Shown here piece by piece: positions 47,546 to 60,981 of a DNA stretch of 64,000 bases; positions within the stretch are counted from its first letter, which is position 1, and every line of letters begins with the position of its first letter. This DNA comes from Paragonimus skrjabini miyazakii (Eukaryota; Platyhelminthes; Trematoda; Plagiorchiida; Troglotrematidae). The notes beneath the pieces were generated by a model that saw only the letters and a list, made by a program, of their open reading frames with translations, was not told where the DNA came from and made no database searches. The translations under genes were made by a program, and so were the position numbers. The stretch spans positions 227,833-291,832 of the forward strand of contig JTDE01000194.1 of the NCBI GenBank assembly GCA_014338405.1, read 5' to 3'.

Positions 47546-49159
47546 GTAAGTCAAATTGTGGAAAACTGAATTATGTCTATTTGCAGGTTTTAAAGCGACA
47601 TTTGTAAACATATAATTTGTCGATGTATTTTAGATATTTAGTAAAGTTTATAAAGCAGGATGAAATGCGATTGAGTCATGCAGTTCCAGTATTTTTTTCA
47701 GTAGACACAATTGGTTTGTTTGAGTCATTCTTGGCTCAACTTTTTTAGTAACATGCGCGGTCTTTCTGATTTCTTAAGAGTTGTGTTGATAGACTTACAC
47801 ACAGACATGGGTTATGAAAATGGGACGAGGATCTTTAGCAGCATCAGATACTGAATGTTTACAATACAACTGAAAGGAGGCATTAAAAACGCTGGTTGTT
47901 TGAACGATAAGAGCCACAACCTTTACCCAAAAAGGAGTGAGGTACAAGTAAGCTTGCGTCAAAGGCCCCCTGAGACAAATCATCATCAGTCATTTTCGTA
48001 TTTGAGCCATAATCATGGCTCGGGTCGTTGAATCTGACAAAGGTCTACAAAGTTGCAAAGTAAAAAGTACAAAGGTGGGAAGGAAAGGGGAGAAAAATGA
48101 AAGACAAAAAACTTCTTAAAAAAGTAAATAAACTTGTGGTTACGGGCCGGCTACTGATTACTCTAAACTACCATATCACAGAGTTTTTCTAAACAGTGAC
48201 ACGGATACCGCGAACTCTCTAGCCGGGTGGACGATACATACTAACCTTACTCCGCGGAAAGGTCAACGTTTTCATAGCCCATAACTACATAATCGTTTAG
48301 CAACCTTGAGGTTTCTTCTAACCTTCAGCAGCCACACTGAACACTGCACGGTGCGGCAGACATTATATTGGCCTACGGAGTACTGTCCCAATTAGCGAAG
48401 ACTGTGTAGTTTCATCATCTTGGTTGTCGGACAGGAACTCGCAAATCGTAAAAATATGTGCCGACAAATTTGTGCGTTACCCATATAGTCGGTCCTTTTG
48501 AAATCAGCTAGCTGGCGGAGCTAACGATGTTTGTATATCAAGGACCTGGGTGCATGTTTCACGCCAATGGACCGGGTTTCTGAACCACTAGGTAAAGCTG
48601 AACATACACGCTGTTAACTCTATCTTCAATTGATAATTAGATATTTTTACGACTTCACAATTTACAAAGTTGGCGAATGCGTTAGGCGTTTAAGCTATCT
48701 TCGTGGACGCCTCATCAGCTGTAGTACAGACTGATGAGATGACGCTACCCACGTTGGTGAAACATTCGAAAGTCCTGAGAGGCCTACTTTTAATAACAAG
48801 CACAGAATCAATGCCAACTCAAATACCATAAACCTTGAGAGTAAAAAGAACATTCCTAACAGACTAGCCATATAAGCTAGGCAGCTCAGCATGGTCCACA
48901 AATGCTGTCTAGAAGAAATAACTGAAGCATAACTGTTTACTTTTTTCTAATGCCAATCAGCTTACAACCTGAGAGAAACCCTATTCCAAGATCCTCGGAA
49001 CTTGCATGGGCTCCTTCTGGAATATCATACATCGCGTAGCTGAAAAGGAAGGGAGAGAGATCGGACACCTAGGTGGAACGCTATTCTGAGTGGGGAATGC
49101 ATGAGGTGGTTGCTCATAAATGCGTACTTAGTATTTTGATCGGACACACGAGGAACACG

Positions 49160-49700
49160 GCCTCAAAGAGTATGAAAGGCCAGCAGGTCAAAAGCCGGCT
49201 TAAGACCCAAAAACACTGACTGTTGGCTGGGAACAATATTACCGATGGCTTGTTGTCTGTTGTGAATTGGAAACCTAGTCAATGCGTTCACAACCGAGTG
49301 GGAAACTTGCATGCTATCCACTCGCGTGTGTTTCAGAAGCCGCTGTAGTACAAGACCTGTGAGCAACTTGGATGCGATAAGGTAAAGATTGGTACCTCTG
49401 TGCTTGTCACGTGATGCCCTGGTATCATTTCTGAATGAAACTGATTGTTGATAATTCCCAGTCACGAGGCGCCTCTTCAATCTCCCATATGGAACAAAAA
49501 TTTATGATCAGTTCGGATAACAGTTTTCTGCCACTATCTTTGGAAAGAACTGAAAGGAATAGGCACGAAGATAGATCTTTAATGCGTTTCAATAACTCAG
49601 GTTCCAAAGTCATTTGCAAGAATTGTCGAAAACATCATTCTGCATCATCCACATCTGAACGGGCTGCTTTAAACCATTTGAAATGCTCTTCAAAGTGATC
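49160..49700 (-). mobile_element. RTE-type LINE RT fragment
   Basis: Minus strand: FCSIWEIEEAPRDWELSTIS (matching LFxxIWxxExxPxDWxxS), then IASKLLTGLVLQRLLKH, then QQSVFLGLKPAFDLL (matching VFLDFKAAFDSV). Frameshifted. It lies in tetraspanin intron 1, antisense. Confidence 0.65.
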
Positions 49701-50009
49701 AACCCATTTGTTAAGTCACCGAGACAGGCTGTAAATTCGTGGGTCCTGTTTTCCACAGAAAGTCTCACTAAAACTTTGAGAACAGGTAATTCAACTATGA
49801 ATTAAGAAAAACAGCATTCTATAAAAATGTATTTTCTGCATCTACACTTTGTTCGACCAAGTAAGCTACAAAAACCCCGATGCAGAAACTACGTCAGTTC
49901 GCGTTTCAATTTACGACGGGCTCAGTCCTACTCAGAGGTAGACAGAATTAATGGATTTTTGTTCAAAAATTGTGTTGAATCATTATAAATCCATTTCCGT
50001 CATACTCAC

Positions 50010-50183
50010 CATGCCTGTTTGAAATAAACCACCCCACAAGAGGTTCGTATAACTGTGCTGATTCTTGCCCCGAGTTCATTCGGGTAACTGCAGTGTTGTG
50101 AACCAAGCGGTTTAGCTGTCAGTTCTATTTGGCAAACATTTCGTGTACAATTGTCGCTCACTTTCCAGCTAAATGCTTTACGC
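50010..50183 (-). CDS. Candidate Cys-rich exon, unknown gene
   Basis: On the minus strand: acceptor GTTTATTTGCAG, 174 nt in phase 2-2, consensus donor GTGAGT. It codes for RKAFSWKVSDNCTRNVCQIE, then GSQHCSYPNELGARI and TSCGVVYFKQA. Four cysteines suggest a disulphide-bonded extracellular segment. Opposite strand to the tetraspanin gene and inside its intron 1, so this would be a nested or overlapping gene. Family unknown. Confidence 0.4.
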
Positions 50184-51654
50184 CTGCAAATAAACTCACC
50201 AAATAATGTATAAAAGGCAGTGGGCGCGATTAACGACATGCTATGGGTAGGGACAGATATTGTAACACGAAAGATAGTCTGTAGTTAAAGGGTGCCACCG
50301 ACAGCTGACAACGAAGTTGTCAACTTCTATTCATGGTTGAGTTGCAAAGTGTGGCCTCCGCATAACGCATTATCATCATTTAAGCTTGATAATATAACTC
50401 GATAGATAGAGTCCATGAGATAGACGTACTTGTGATAGTCGATTGTCATTGTTAGTGCCTAGCGCTCGAACACCAAGCACACCATCTAGCCACTTCTGCC
50501 GAGTGGCAAGTCTACCAAGTTGTGTGTTTGTACCACCAGTGATGTACGAATGTTTAGCTTCGTCCAGAGGGCCAAGAGGGGCAATTTAAAAGACGTTCTT
50601 GAAAGCATCTCAATTATTGTCTGTTCAAGTGTACGCAGATATGACAAATAAGAAGAGCCTTTCTAACTGTGACCAAAAGCGTCATAATTTGCCAGTTGTC
50701 TTGGTTTGTGGAGAGACTTGAGGTACATCATCCTGAGTCTCTGACTCACAAGTCTGACCTGCAAGACAACGGAAGATAAAGTTCTTTTGAGAGACCTTAC
50801 CTAGAACCAATGGTTTTTACTATGGTACTCGATAAAATTCAGCGGGTAACCATTATCCCATAGTTTTTGTCAGAAGTACTGATTCCTCATTCAGAACTTC
50901 CGGTAAGCAAATGCGCCTGGCCCTGTAAAGCAATGTTTTTACGAGCACCCTGCATTGTCCACCGCCCGTCATTTAAACGAAAGCGGACATACCAAAAATC
51001 CATCCGACTGTTTCACAGTCTTACTACGCAGTCAGAGTTCACTCCTCTTGAAGCTAGTCGAAGCACTGTTAAATGCGCCTCTAAAACCGAGCGTAGAGTG
51101 AACTGAGGATGATTAAGCGGCTTATAATCGCTTATTCTCAATTGATTTCGACCGATAGTTCCGTGCTCACTGTTCTGGTTAGCAAGCAACCATACCAATT
51201 TTCAGAGTTGTTTCGTAGTAAATATTGGGCGTCAGATTTGTGGTCGGGTGACTATGGTTATTAACATCAGTTATAACACTCAGGTTTATGGCAAGCAAGT
51301 GCTTGAGACAATCGAGGATAACAAACTGTAAGTAAATAGAGTCTACAGCACTTATGAGAGAAAGCCAGAGAGGAAGAGTTGAATGGATATAAGTCAAATG
51401 GAGGCAGTAGGCCATGGTCGTGAATTATTTAACGAAGCTACGTAGCAGACCTTGGGTGGCGCATTTAAAATCCCTCTCATCTAAGAGGCCTCTGTACCCC
51501 TTTGTCCTTTATCTATACGACTCTTCCGATGCATTGAGAGTGATCACAGACATTACTTTGTGTTTGGATGTAGGTTAACTTGCATCACGGCAAGTTGTGT
51601 GGCTAACTGTGGTTGACGTTCTTAGTGATTTGCCCACAAGTTAATCAAGTAGAT

Positions 51655-51700
51655 ACACATATATACATACACACATATCCATATACATATATCCATAAAT
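51655..51700. repeat. TA/CA-rich simple repeat
   Basis: Irregular ACATATATACAT-type repeat. Confidence 0.7.
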
Positions 51701-52683
51701 AAAGCCAAACTGGCGACATCCATTCTTATAGAGCATTCTTTATTATGCATACTACGAAGACGACAGAAGGAATCAAACTATATATACATATAGAGATTCT
51801 TTAGGTATAGAAAACGTTGTTGATCTTGAGCTCGAAGACCCCAGAATCCAGACCCACAGATTGCGTAACCAAGCAGCCGAATGACGTGCAAGTACATCAG
51901 TCGGAATATCCACTCAGCGACTGGTAACTAGTGAATGTAAGCAAGGGGGAAGAAATCAGTTATGTCAAACGGTACGTAGCTAAATTGGAGTGGTCCATTT
52001 TAATTCACCTCCAAAATCACGTCATTTGCTGATACGTATATTAGTTTTAGACACTTCAAATAGATTGGCAATCAAGTCAAAATAACTGCTACAAGTCACA
52101 CAGTAATATCAGTTCATGAAAAGTTCAGCGCATTCATTTTGGGACAGAAGAAAAATACAGTTTTCAATTAGTATTTGTTGCCTTAGAGCTCAATTTGAAT
52201 GGTCAAACAGACAACACATACTCCACCAAGAACCATCAACTATACTAGCCTAAAATAAGCTGTCTTAACTCCGTAGTCATGGTCATCTTTGTCTTAACTC
52301 AGTGATCATCACCGAGCTAACCGGACCATGTTTGGTCTTCAGATCTAACGTTCGTAAGCAGTGAATTCGGCCCCTGATGAGTATGGGAACGAATACCCAG
52401 GTTTGATTGAAAAATATTGTTTAGCAGATATCAAAAGTATAATCTTTTGAAAGTTTGATAAACATTTTGTCCCAATGTGACAGTATAAATGCAATGGTTT
52501 ACGGTCGTTTCTGTTTTGAACAGGATTATTCCTTTATCCTATAGGTTGATCTATTTGTTTTTTGGGAACGCATAGACTTAGAAACGTTTAATCAATTTCG
52601 ACTGATTTCACCCGCTCAGTAACATGAATTACTCAATGTTTTGATTTTCAGTTTATTATGTTGAACAACCTTTTTTGTTTTAG

Positions 52684-52831
52684 CTGACCTTCGTTAGCGT
52701 TGCTTTGTTCTGTAGTGTTATGCAATGGGGAACAAAAGGTATGGGAAAACTGGTTGCAAAGACGCTTCTCCGTACAAGTGGAGACACAGTCAACTCCGAG
52801 ACCAATGTGTGCATCAATATGGCCTTGCAAA
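52684..52831 (+). CDS. Tetraspanin gene, exon 2 (end of TM1 and EC1)
   Basis: After the strong acceptor TTTTTTGTTTTAG, in phase 0, it reads LTFVSVALFCSVMQWGT, which completes TM1. A small extracellular loop of about 32 residues follows (GKLVAKTLLRTSGDTVNSET, then NVCINMALQ), ending one base into a codon before GTAAAC at 52832. A second possible donor (GTATGG at 52739) leaves the same phase and would shorten EC1 to almost nothing, so alternative splicing is conceivable. Phase 1 matches the next exon. Confidence 0.75.
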
Positions 52832-53897
52832 GTAAACTCGGTTAGTCACAAACTCAAAGCTGAAAATGCACTATTTATGAGAATAATATTAACTTTCAGT
52901 TAATCTACAGTTGACTGTATTTCAGTGCTTGACTGATTTTAATCAGCAGTACACCCAGAACCTAGGGAACTCTGTTCATCATTGATAATTTTTGGATTTT
53001 TTCAGTGCAAACTGATACGCAGTATCCGCAGAGTTGCATTGACAATGATGGGACAGTTGTCACTTTGTCAAGAACAGCAGACCATTCACTCACATCAATG
53101 ATTTTTTCAAGTCGTTCTAGACACCCCAAAATGCTACGTGAACAGTCTTTTCCCATACTCTCTAGCTTTCTTCAAGCACCATCAGTTTAGCTTGGCCCGA
53201 CATCTTCAGAAGCAGCTTAAACACTATTTTCAATTCAAACCAATGAAACTCAAATTTTGTTCACAATATACATGTATGCTTATATTACGTTCCCATCGAT
53301 TCATTGGAGTGCAGCGTAATGCAAGGGGTTCCAAGCCATGAAGTAACACTTGCACTTTTGGTTACATCTACATTTTTTCTTTACACAACTAAATGATGTG
53401 TGCACTTGTGTGTAAGTGAATATACCACCACGATAAACCAATCTTATCTCTAATGATCTGGGTAATTCGAGATTGCGGTATGAGTTCCGCGTGCACTAAT
53501 GTGGAGTTTGAAGTAACCAGCTTGGATTGAGTACTGTACAGGAAGTAAGTTTGATGTGACGGCTTATTAACGTTACACCGGCAGATAAACGCACGTCTCC
53601 AGGTATCTCACAACGTGTAGATCTATGGCTTTAGGTTCAGTCATAGATAACAAGTTGGTTGTAGTTACACCCAGCTCCCGTTTACAAGCTGTGAAGATTC
53701 TAAACTTATCAAATAATGACAGCATGACCTATCAAACGAAGAAGATATGTGAGAATTGTTGGTATACAATGTGCCATGCAATTATGCAGCATTCATCTGG
53801 CAACAAATAAAACAAATCCACTTAACAGTCACTTGATGAATGTCACAAAACCGTTTGTTTCTTGGTGTCTAACCTTGCAATTCACTTTGTTTTTTAG

Positions 53898-54001
53898 GAC
53901 ACTTAATGACAATCTGTTTCATATTTTCCCTGGTCATGATCGTTATTTGCAGTCTGGGTATTGCAGCCGGGCTAAAAGAGAATGCGATATTACTGTATAC
54001 T
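53898..54001 (+). CDS. Tetraspanin gene, exon 3 (TM2)
   Basis: Acceptor TTTGTTTTTTAG, donor GTAAGT. Its two leading bases complete the codon left by exon 2. It reads HLMTICFIFSLVMIVICSLG, then IAAGLKENAILLYT. The pattern of a long hydrophobic helix followed by G.xxGxLKENxxLL is the tetraspanin TM2 and inner-loop signature (GCCGALKEN in most members, with the two Cys replaced by Ala here). It ends in phase 0. Confidence 0.9.
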
Positions 54002-54739
54002 GTAAGTTTTACCAGTTAGTGAGCAAATGCAATGTGATTGTACGTTCTTATTTATGCTGGCAAATACTCGCTTTCTATCACATAGTTTGTTCACATTCGA
54101 CAAAACTTATGCACTGTTGCGTTTACCTGATTCTCATATATAAACTTGTATAAGTACGAATGAAAATCGCCTTCCATAACTGTCTTCAACATACTTTCTG
54201 AAATTAGCATTCCCTGTTGACTGGTTTTTTCAGGTGTAAAGACTGCATGAAATACGTTCAAATCTGAACACAGCGTGTTGCCAGCTAAAGTCTACTGCTT
54301 CTTAGCATGGCAATCATCTGAAATACAAGTGCAGGTGCTTCAGACGGTGTATACGATTTTGTTGTAAACTGAAGTCGGCTTACATTTGTACCCATCTTGT
54401 AGTCAGCCCCTTCGAATGCTTCACTCATGAAATTTCCGTAATATTGACGTTACCTGAATTTGACTTCTGACCACCATGCCCTGGAGAAGACACAGTCGAT
54501 CTCTTGATTACTAACGTCGAATTACGCACTACCAACTTATCGCTAGTGAGTAACGTTAACCTTACCCGTTCATCTCGAGGGAAGATTGTCTACTGAGACC
54601 CAATAAGTGACCACCGAATCAGGCGTTTTTAGTCAAACTGCAATCATAGTTTTTTTGTAAAACAGTTGGATAGTGTTTTGTTGTTGCCTGAGAGTTAGCC
54701 ACATATCTAACAACTGAATCTTTTCCAAATGTTTCACAG

Positions 54740-54814
54740 TACTGCGCCATCCACTCAAGTTGGCTCATCGCGGTACTTGTCCTCGTATTGCTGTGTTGGT
54801 TTGGTCCTTCGTTG
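54740..54814 (+). CDS. Tetraspanin gene, exon 4 (TM3)
   Basis: Acceptor ATGTTTCACAG and donor GTGAGT, 75 nt in phase 0-0. Reads YCAIHSSWLIAVLVLVLLCW, then FGPSL: one transmembrane helix, as expected between the TM2 exon and the EC2 exon. Confidence 0.85.
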
Positions 54815-57094
54815 GTGAGTTAACGGACCAAGTTTAATCGATTTACTGCTTTTGTGTTCAGGGTTGATAGACGGGCACCTGGATCGCCAACTTAAATTCC
54901 ACATTCCCCGCTGAGTAGGCAACACGGACCGGATTAATTGAACAGAGTTTAAGCAAGCCGTCCGGTTGCTGCAATGTTCTAATGACTTGGGTTCTGCATT
55001 TAATGAATCCAAACAAAACAATGTGATACTATTTGTCAAATAGAAACACCAATTCAAATCAATTTGGTCTGCATTTTAGATGCGTTTTCTAATTAATAAT
55101 TTCACACTTTGCCATGTGACTATAAGTAAACCATGCAAACAGTTATCTGAGAGGATCTGATCGTTACCATTGCGAGTGAGCAAATATTTTAGTTCAACAT
55201 GATATTCGTTTCTGATGTGTGTGAGTCCCGGAAGTCAGTTGCTACGGCGTTGTTAGTGTACTACCTACTGGATGATGCCCTGAAGTCAGCTTCTTAAGTT
55301 TGCATTTAGAACGACCGTATTTGGCATTTCCCAAACACACTACCATCGTCCCTGGAAACATCTAAATTTCCAGGGTCATTACGGTTTTGACTATAATTTG
55401 ATTGTATGGCTCCAAAAGCTTTGAACAACCAGTTATTAAATGATAATCGATAGCTGATAATTGGTAATTGTCCCAAGGTTGGATTATTCCCGAATGAAAT
55501 TTCAATAAAATTGGACTGGAGCAGTTTTCTTTATGGTAAAGCCTAAGCTATTCAGAACTCACACACAAGCTGCTGTAAGTTGAATTTCGATCAACCGGCG
55601 CTAACCAATCAGAAATGTCGATCAGATGTCAGGTTGATTAATGCTGTTCCCCTATTTTTTAAATAAACTGAGATTGCTTAGTGCCGCTCAGATCTCAGTT
55701 ATGATTTTTTCGATTTGTTAGTAAACTGAACCAAAGAAACGACCTGAGGAAATTGATCAGAGTAAACTGGGAGATAACTGGCTGAAATACAACAATCATC
55801 TAACACCTCTCGGAGTATTTATGAAAAACCACAGTGGAGCTATCAAGCATGTTCTCAGTGATTCAGCATCGGACATGATAGTTGATATGAAAAACGTTAT
55901 GACCTAGAAATTACTCTTCAACTACCTTGTTGATTTTTATATGCCAGATGGTAATATCATAATCGTCAGCCAAACAACATAACTGGAGCATCTTCTAAAC
56001 TCAAGACTTCATCACTCTAATAAACAGCTGTAGAATGTAGTTTTTGGCTTATAAGTTTAAATCAACTGACGATTTCAATAGTTCGTTGGTTTGTGGAGTG
56101 CATGATTATCGAAAGAATATCACCTTTAGTTTGTTTATGTTAATGGAATAGTGATTTATAAGGATAGATTACTCATAGCGATAACTGTAATAATCAGGCA
56201 TTCGCCGCTGCTCAGTAAAGAAGTTCGCAGTTCCTGAACCCAACATTACGTAACTGACATAGAATCAGCGCCATCACTCAAATCTGACCCTACAAAAAAA
56301 AACAAGTTAATTCCGTGATTGTACACAGTGAACAGTCAAAGCCAGAGAGTATTCGCTCCACCAAAAAGAACTTACGTTTTCTGCCTTTCAGTGTGTATGT
56401 TTGTGTGCAAATTCAACTCTTTCCAAACCCTGCTAAAATTTGGCTAATCAGTCGCAATGAACAAGGTTTCATCGGTTTTCCCCTGACTCCCCACAGAACC
56501 TGACCGAAAATATTTACTATGTGGTGTTATCCTTGGATATTCGCTCAATTTGGTCATTACATTTTCAGGTTATCTTCAATTAGAAACACCATCTCAAATA
56601 AACTTGTCAGCCTGAGATAATATATTGCGGTACAGTTATCACAATGGCCATGGAAGGCACTATACGTTACAAATAACGGTTATATGCTTAATTCAGAAAC
56701 CTTTAGGGTCAGACCATCAATATGAAACAGTGGGGTGTAGAAAGACCTGAAACTAAGTCCTGCATGTCCTGTGCGCGATTTGTACGGTCGCAAATCATAG
56801 TGATGCTTCTTTGGTGACATGTTAGACAGATACAATTTTGAGTTTGGCAAATATTTACTTAATAATTCGAGAAGTTAGCATTTGTTAGTTTGAGAATGTT
56901 CCAGAATACGGGATGTATGTTTCCACTTGAGTAGCATCAGTTTACAATGGAAGTTTTATGGACACACTACTACAGAAAAACGTTAGATTACGAATACTTC
57001 AACAGAGACACTTGTAGCAACCTAGTGTACAAGTTCTTACAGAAAACTCACTTTTTTAAAAATACAGCTGTTCAACCGTTTACTTTGTTTGCAG

Positions 57095-57199
57095 ATTGAC
57101 AAATATTTCGAAGGACTTCTTCGAACCATGGTCATGAACTATGTGTCCCATGAGAGCTTGGACGAAGACAGTTGCTTGCTAAATCATATTATGACAGAA
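57095..57199 (+). CDS. Tetraspanin gene, exon 5 (start of the large extracellular loop)
   Basis: Acceptor TTTGTTTGCAG and donor GTAAGT, 105 nt in phase 0-0. Reads IDKYFEGLLRTMVMNYVSHE, then SLDEDSCLLNHIMTE: the amphipathic A/B helices that begin EC2, just before the CCG motif carried by the next exon. Confidence 0.85.
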
Positions 57200-58619
57200 G
57201 TAAGTGATGGAATTGTTGCGTTCGTTTGCATTGAATCACACTGATCTTGGGATACTTGACATAACGATGCGAAGCATTGTCACTAGTAAATGTTTTTAAA
57301 ATAGGAAACACTCTACAGAACTGCTTTGAACCTCATGGCTGTAACTGTTCAAAGATAAACATGACAGTCATGATGTTAGTTGACAAATAAAAATGTAAGT
57401 GTCAAGAGTAAAAATGTAACAGACAAGGATGACACATGTTTACCGTTGCATTGTTAACTCACATGAGACCTATCTAACTCATCACTTCTTTCTTCTCAGA
57501 ATGGTTCTAATCTGTGGGTGTGATTGCAAAGATAGAGTACTCAGTAACGTGTAACTAGCAATGGATATGATTTGCTGCTAAATGTGAAAGTCTCGATAAC
57601 TTTTATTCAGTTGTGAGTGACGGTCACTTCGATCTTTCAATAACAAAAAGTTCAAACAAGCAATGTTGCATGATGCTGCAATGCCACGAAAAATGACGAA
57701 CAGCATTTAAAAACAAAATGTTTCATAGTAAGCTAAAAACATCTCTTCGCCTCGTGGTGACGTAACTTACCTTCCGAAGACTGGATAATACTTCGTCGTC
57801 AAGCCTATGTTCTTCTCTTTATAGTATTGAACGATTGCAACTAATCGATCGAGGGATGGTTCACGACCCCAAAGAGACATGCCGCGAGCACCTTCTCATT
57901 TGGTTTTCGTGCGACAATTACTTCACCGAGTAAATAACATTTTTCCTAAAAAGTATAAACATATTAGACGCAAACTACTGAATGGGACAACTTGTTGACA
58001 GACTCAAAATTGCAAAGGAAATATAATGCTTATAGGCTGCAAATCTCGTTTATGATGAACCGATCAATAGAGATATGATAAACGCATAATACTGACATTT
58101 CTGTTAAGGGGAGTTATTTCACATAATCGCATTACATTATGTTGGCAGGAATTCTAACAAAAACAGCTAATGAGGATTTAACAGGGAGCTAGATTGCTGC
58201 CATTTTTGTGTATTCATCAATACAATGTATCCAAAAATGAGTGAGTAAACAAAAGAAAATGAATACTACTCGAATGAGCTTCCGACAAAGTAATTCTTCC
58301 ATATGTAGTTTGGCACGCACATTTGCGGACCGCTTTACCACATGATTGTAATCGGACAGCCCGAAATTTACAGCTGGAAATGGAAACGCAACTCACTAAG
58401 TAAAAATGTTGTGACAAAGCCAAAAATATGAAACTCGTTTTCTGCTAATTTGCAAATGATTACGTAGAAGTCCCACATATTATGTAAATACGTATCAGTA
58501 TAATTTAATCTACACCTAGTTGAGAGCGTTTGATAGTTCAAGCTGTTTGAGGCTACTACTTGATATAAGACGTACGACGAATTATACATACATCACCACT
58601 GGAAGCAGTGAGTGCAAAT

Positions 58620-60400
58620 CGAATGGTGCTTGCCGTACAGAGGGTTGACTGAATATAGACCGGATGGGAAAGTCTTTGAAAATGGGTATCAGGAGCATCA
58701 GCTCGTCAGTATACGCAAAACAGTTGACCAGTGTATCGTGGGCTTGGTAGTCAAGCTGCGGTCAAGATAGAGCTCCTACCTCATAGATTGTCATGATGAA
58801 TTACAGCGACGACACTGAGTCACTGGCGAACACCACGACCGGATGACAGTCTTCGAGCGTGGAGTAAGCGTTCCGATAGACATCAGAAATGTGTCGCATT
58901 AGAGACGGACGAACGCCGCAAGCTTGAGACAATCTAAGAGTCGAGTCCTGTGAGTTAGAATCGAACGCTTTGAATACGTCAATAAGGACCTCATACAAGT
59001 TAGAAGATATGGTGCATGGATTACGGAACAGCACAGTTGGTACTGAGATCGTCTTGAGGCAACCATTACGGTGTAGGAATGCAAACTAAAAAGCAGGCAG
59101 CTGCAAACTCGTATTCCAAGGATCAGGCAGTATCTCATGAACGCAATTTACCCATGTTGAAGACATGACAGTAAGTCGCAGTTCGCTGAGAGAGGAAAAG
59201 TTATTCACTTTTGGGACAAGTGTGATTCGGGGGCGGTACAGATTGATTGGACAACCTTCAGTTAATATGAAGAGATTGAAAAATCTGGCCAACTTTGTTC
59301 AAACCAGCAGTGGCATTTTTCCTGCTTCTCAAGGCGCGAGATAACTCTCCAGGGATCGAATCGACCAACGACAAGTCCGGAGGCAAAATCGTAGGTGATA
59401 TTCACTCATCAGCGTGCGGATGAGCGGATAATACATCAGTCCAGTACTCGCTGAACTTGTTTGGTGGGCCACGTTTCCTGCTGTATGCAGTTTTCAAGTT
59501 TCCTCAGAAAAATTTCAACAGCAGCATCTTTCTTTCACTGATTTGAATCGCAGCGTTATCTTCTGTCCGTACCTGTTTCCTAGTCGCGTAGGTTCTCGCA
59601 GCAACGAGGACACGTCGCCGAGTGACCAACCGCCTGGGAAAAGCCTGTGAGGAGTGCGTGTTTATCAGTGACTTTATCTGTGCCGTTGTGAAAACGTTTG
59701 CGTGAAGACCGCGGGCAATCGCTAACAGTTCATCACTGGGTAAGGAAGCCTAGCTATCTGACTCCAGTTGGGCTACTGTTATTTGAACCAAACGGGAAAA
59801 CCATTCAGTGTGTTCAGCAGCTTGAGACTCATTATCTGACGTCGTGTTTGTCTGCGGGGCGGTAGTTGCATTGGTAGTGATGCAATGGTTTCCGTCATTT
59901 CAGTGAATACAGACGCTTCCTGATGCTCTCCATGGTACGACCAGGAAAATGTGATAGTATCCGGTGATGAAGTTTGCGTCAAATAGGGCGAGACGGAGCT
60001 AGCTCACCGGCAAATCTGAAAAGAAAAGACTATTCTTGCTGGGATCAGCTAAATTTACCGGCTTTTATGCGCCTGAGCGTTTAACGATTGCATTTGGCGA
60101 GATCTGCATGCCTCAGGTGTTGAATGAGACAAATTTTGGTCGGTCATAGCTGGCACATTCAAAGAAAAGAGGAAACTGAATACCTACTTCTTGATCTGCA
60201 CCATCTTTGCGTCGATGCACATAAGCATACGTTGACAAGCCAGTGTTCGATTTATATATCTGGCCACATTCTGAAGAGATGTACTCCGCTAGTACTGGTA
60301 GACGCCGGCGCGGAGGCGCTGGTGGTATTTTCATTTCCTTGACCGAAAATAACCTGTACATTGAAACCAGGTAAAACGGTTGGCCCTACATGGAGTTGTT
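58620..60400 (-). mobile_element. R2-clade LINE, decayed (zinc finger and RT)
   Basis: Minus-strand order: near 60.2-60.3 kb a degenerate finger SSECGQIYKSNTGLSTYAYV followed by H, similar to the N-terminal zinc fingers of R2. Near 59.1-59.3 kb comes RT block 1-2: FNLFILTEGCP, LYRPRITLVPK and SELRLTVMSS. Near 58.85-59.0 kb comes LIDVFKAFDSNSQDSTLRL, then ACGVRPSLMRHISDVYRN (matching LDVSKAFDxVxHxS). At 58.7 kb the catalytic motif reads FAYTDELMLL, in place of AYADDLVLL. Frameshifts throughout. Antisense in tetraspanin intron 5. No 28S rDNA flanks it, so it is not at the classic R2 site. Confidence 0.7.
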
Positions 60401-60981
60401 GAACGTTTAGCCAGTCAAGGTTTGCACCAAGATGGCTCACTTGGCACTACTGGGAGGCGGTTCAGGTTGAGGTTCCGAACGTTTATAAATTGACCGTCGT
60501 TCACAACCAAGAGGATGTTCTTTATGCTCGGATGAGCTTTCCATGAATCCAGACCGCTCTAAAACGTGGTTACAATTTCAGTGTTCTGGAGGATACCAAT
60601 AGACCATGTCTTTATTAAGAAAGAGATTTGTATACCCCACCTTATTGCCAGTGGATCTTACCAAAGCTTCGGACACCTGAGCATATCCTGTAACTTCAAT
60701 GCAGCCAAAAAAGTGGGTTGTTTTTGTAACAGGTAATCTTTTGCAGACAAACGCATGTTGCACACAAGGACGTCAACTATTATATTACAGTACTATTCAC
60801 ATATTGCCGTTTTAGTTCACCATACGTTTTGTTGTCATGTTTGCTCTTCAATAATTTTGTTCACGTCAGTACTTCATAAGATACACCCACAAGTTTTGAT
60901 CTGAGCTTTGAACTTGAACTTCCTCTGTCACTTGCTCTTAATTGCAACGCATTAACCAATTTGTTATTTCTTTTCCCATAG

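Larger units (their letters stand above)
47546..52683 (+). other. Tetraspanin intron 1
   Basis: 5.1 kb. Holds an RTE fragment (49.2-49.7 kb, minus), a candidate minus-strand exon (50010-50183) and a TA/CA-rich simple repeat (51655-51700). A palindromic CTCATCAG/CTGATGAG hairpin lies near 48.72 kb. The rest is unrecognised. Confidence 0.7.

Noticed and set aside
48712..48790. Hairpin CTCATCAG...CTGATGAG followed by GTGAAAC and GTC, suggestive of a hammerhead
   Set aside because: CTGATGAG and GAAAC are present, but I cannot draw a proper stem II or stem I. At best it is a decayed ribozyme.
53005..53190. ORF after a TTTTTTCAG acceptor, considered as a tetraspanin exon
   Set aside because: Not hydrophobic, and the phase of the flanking exons joins directly without it.
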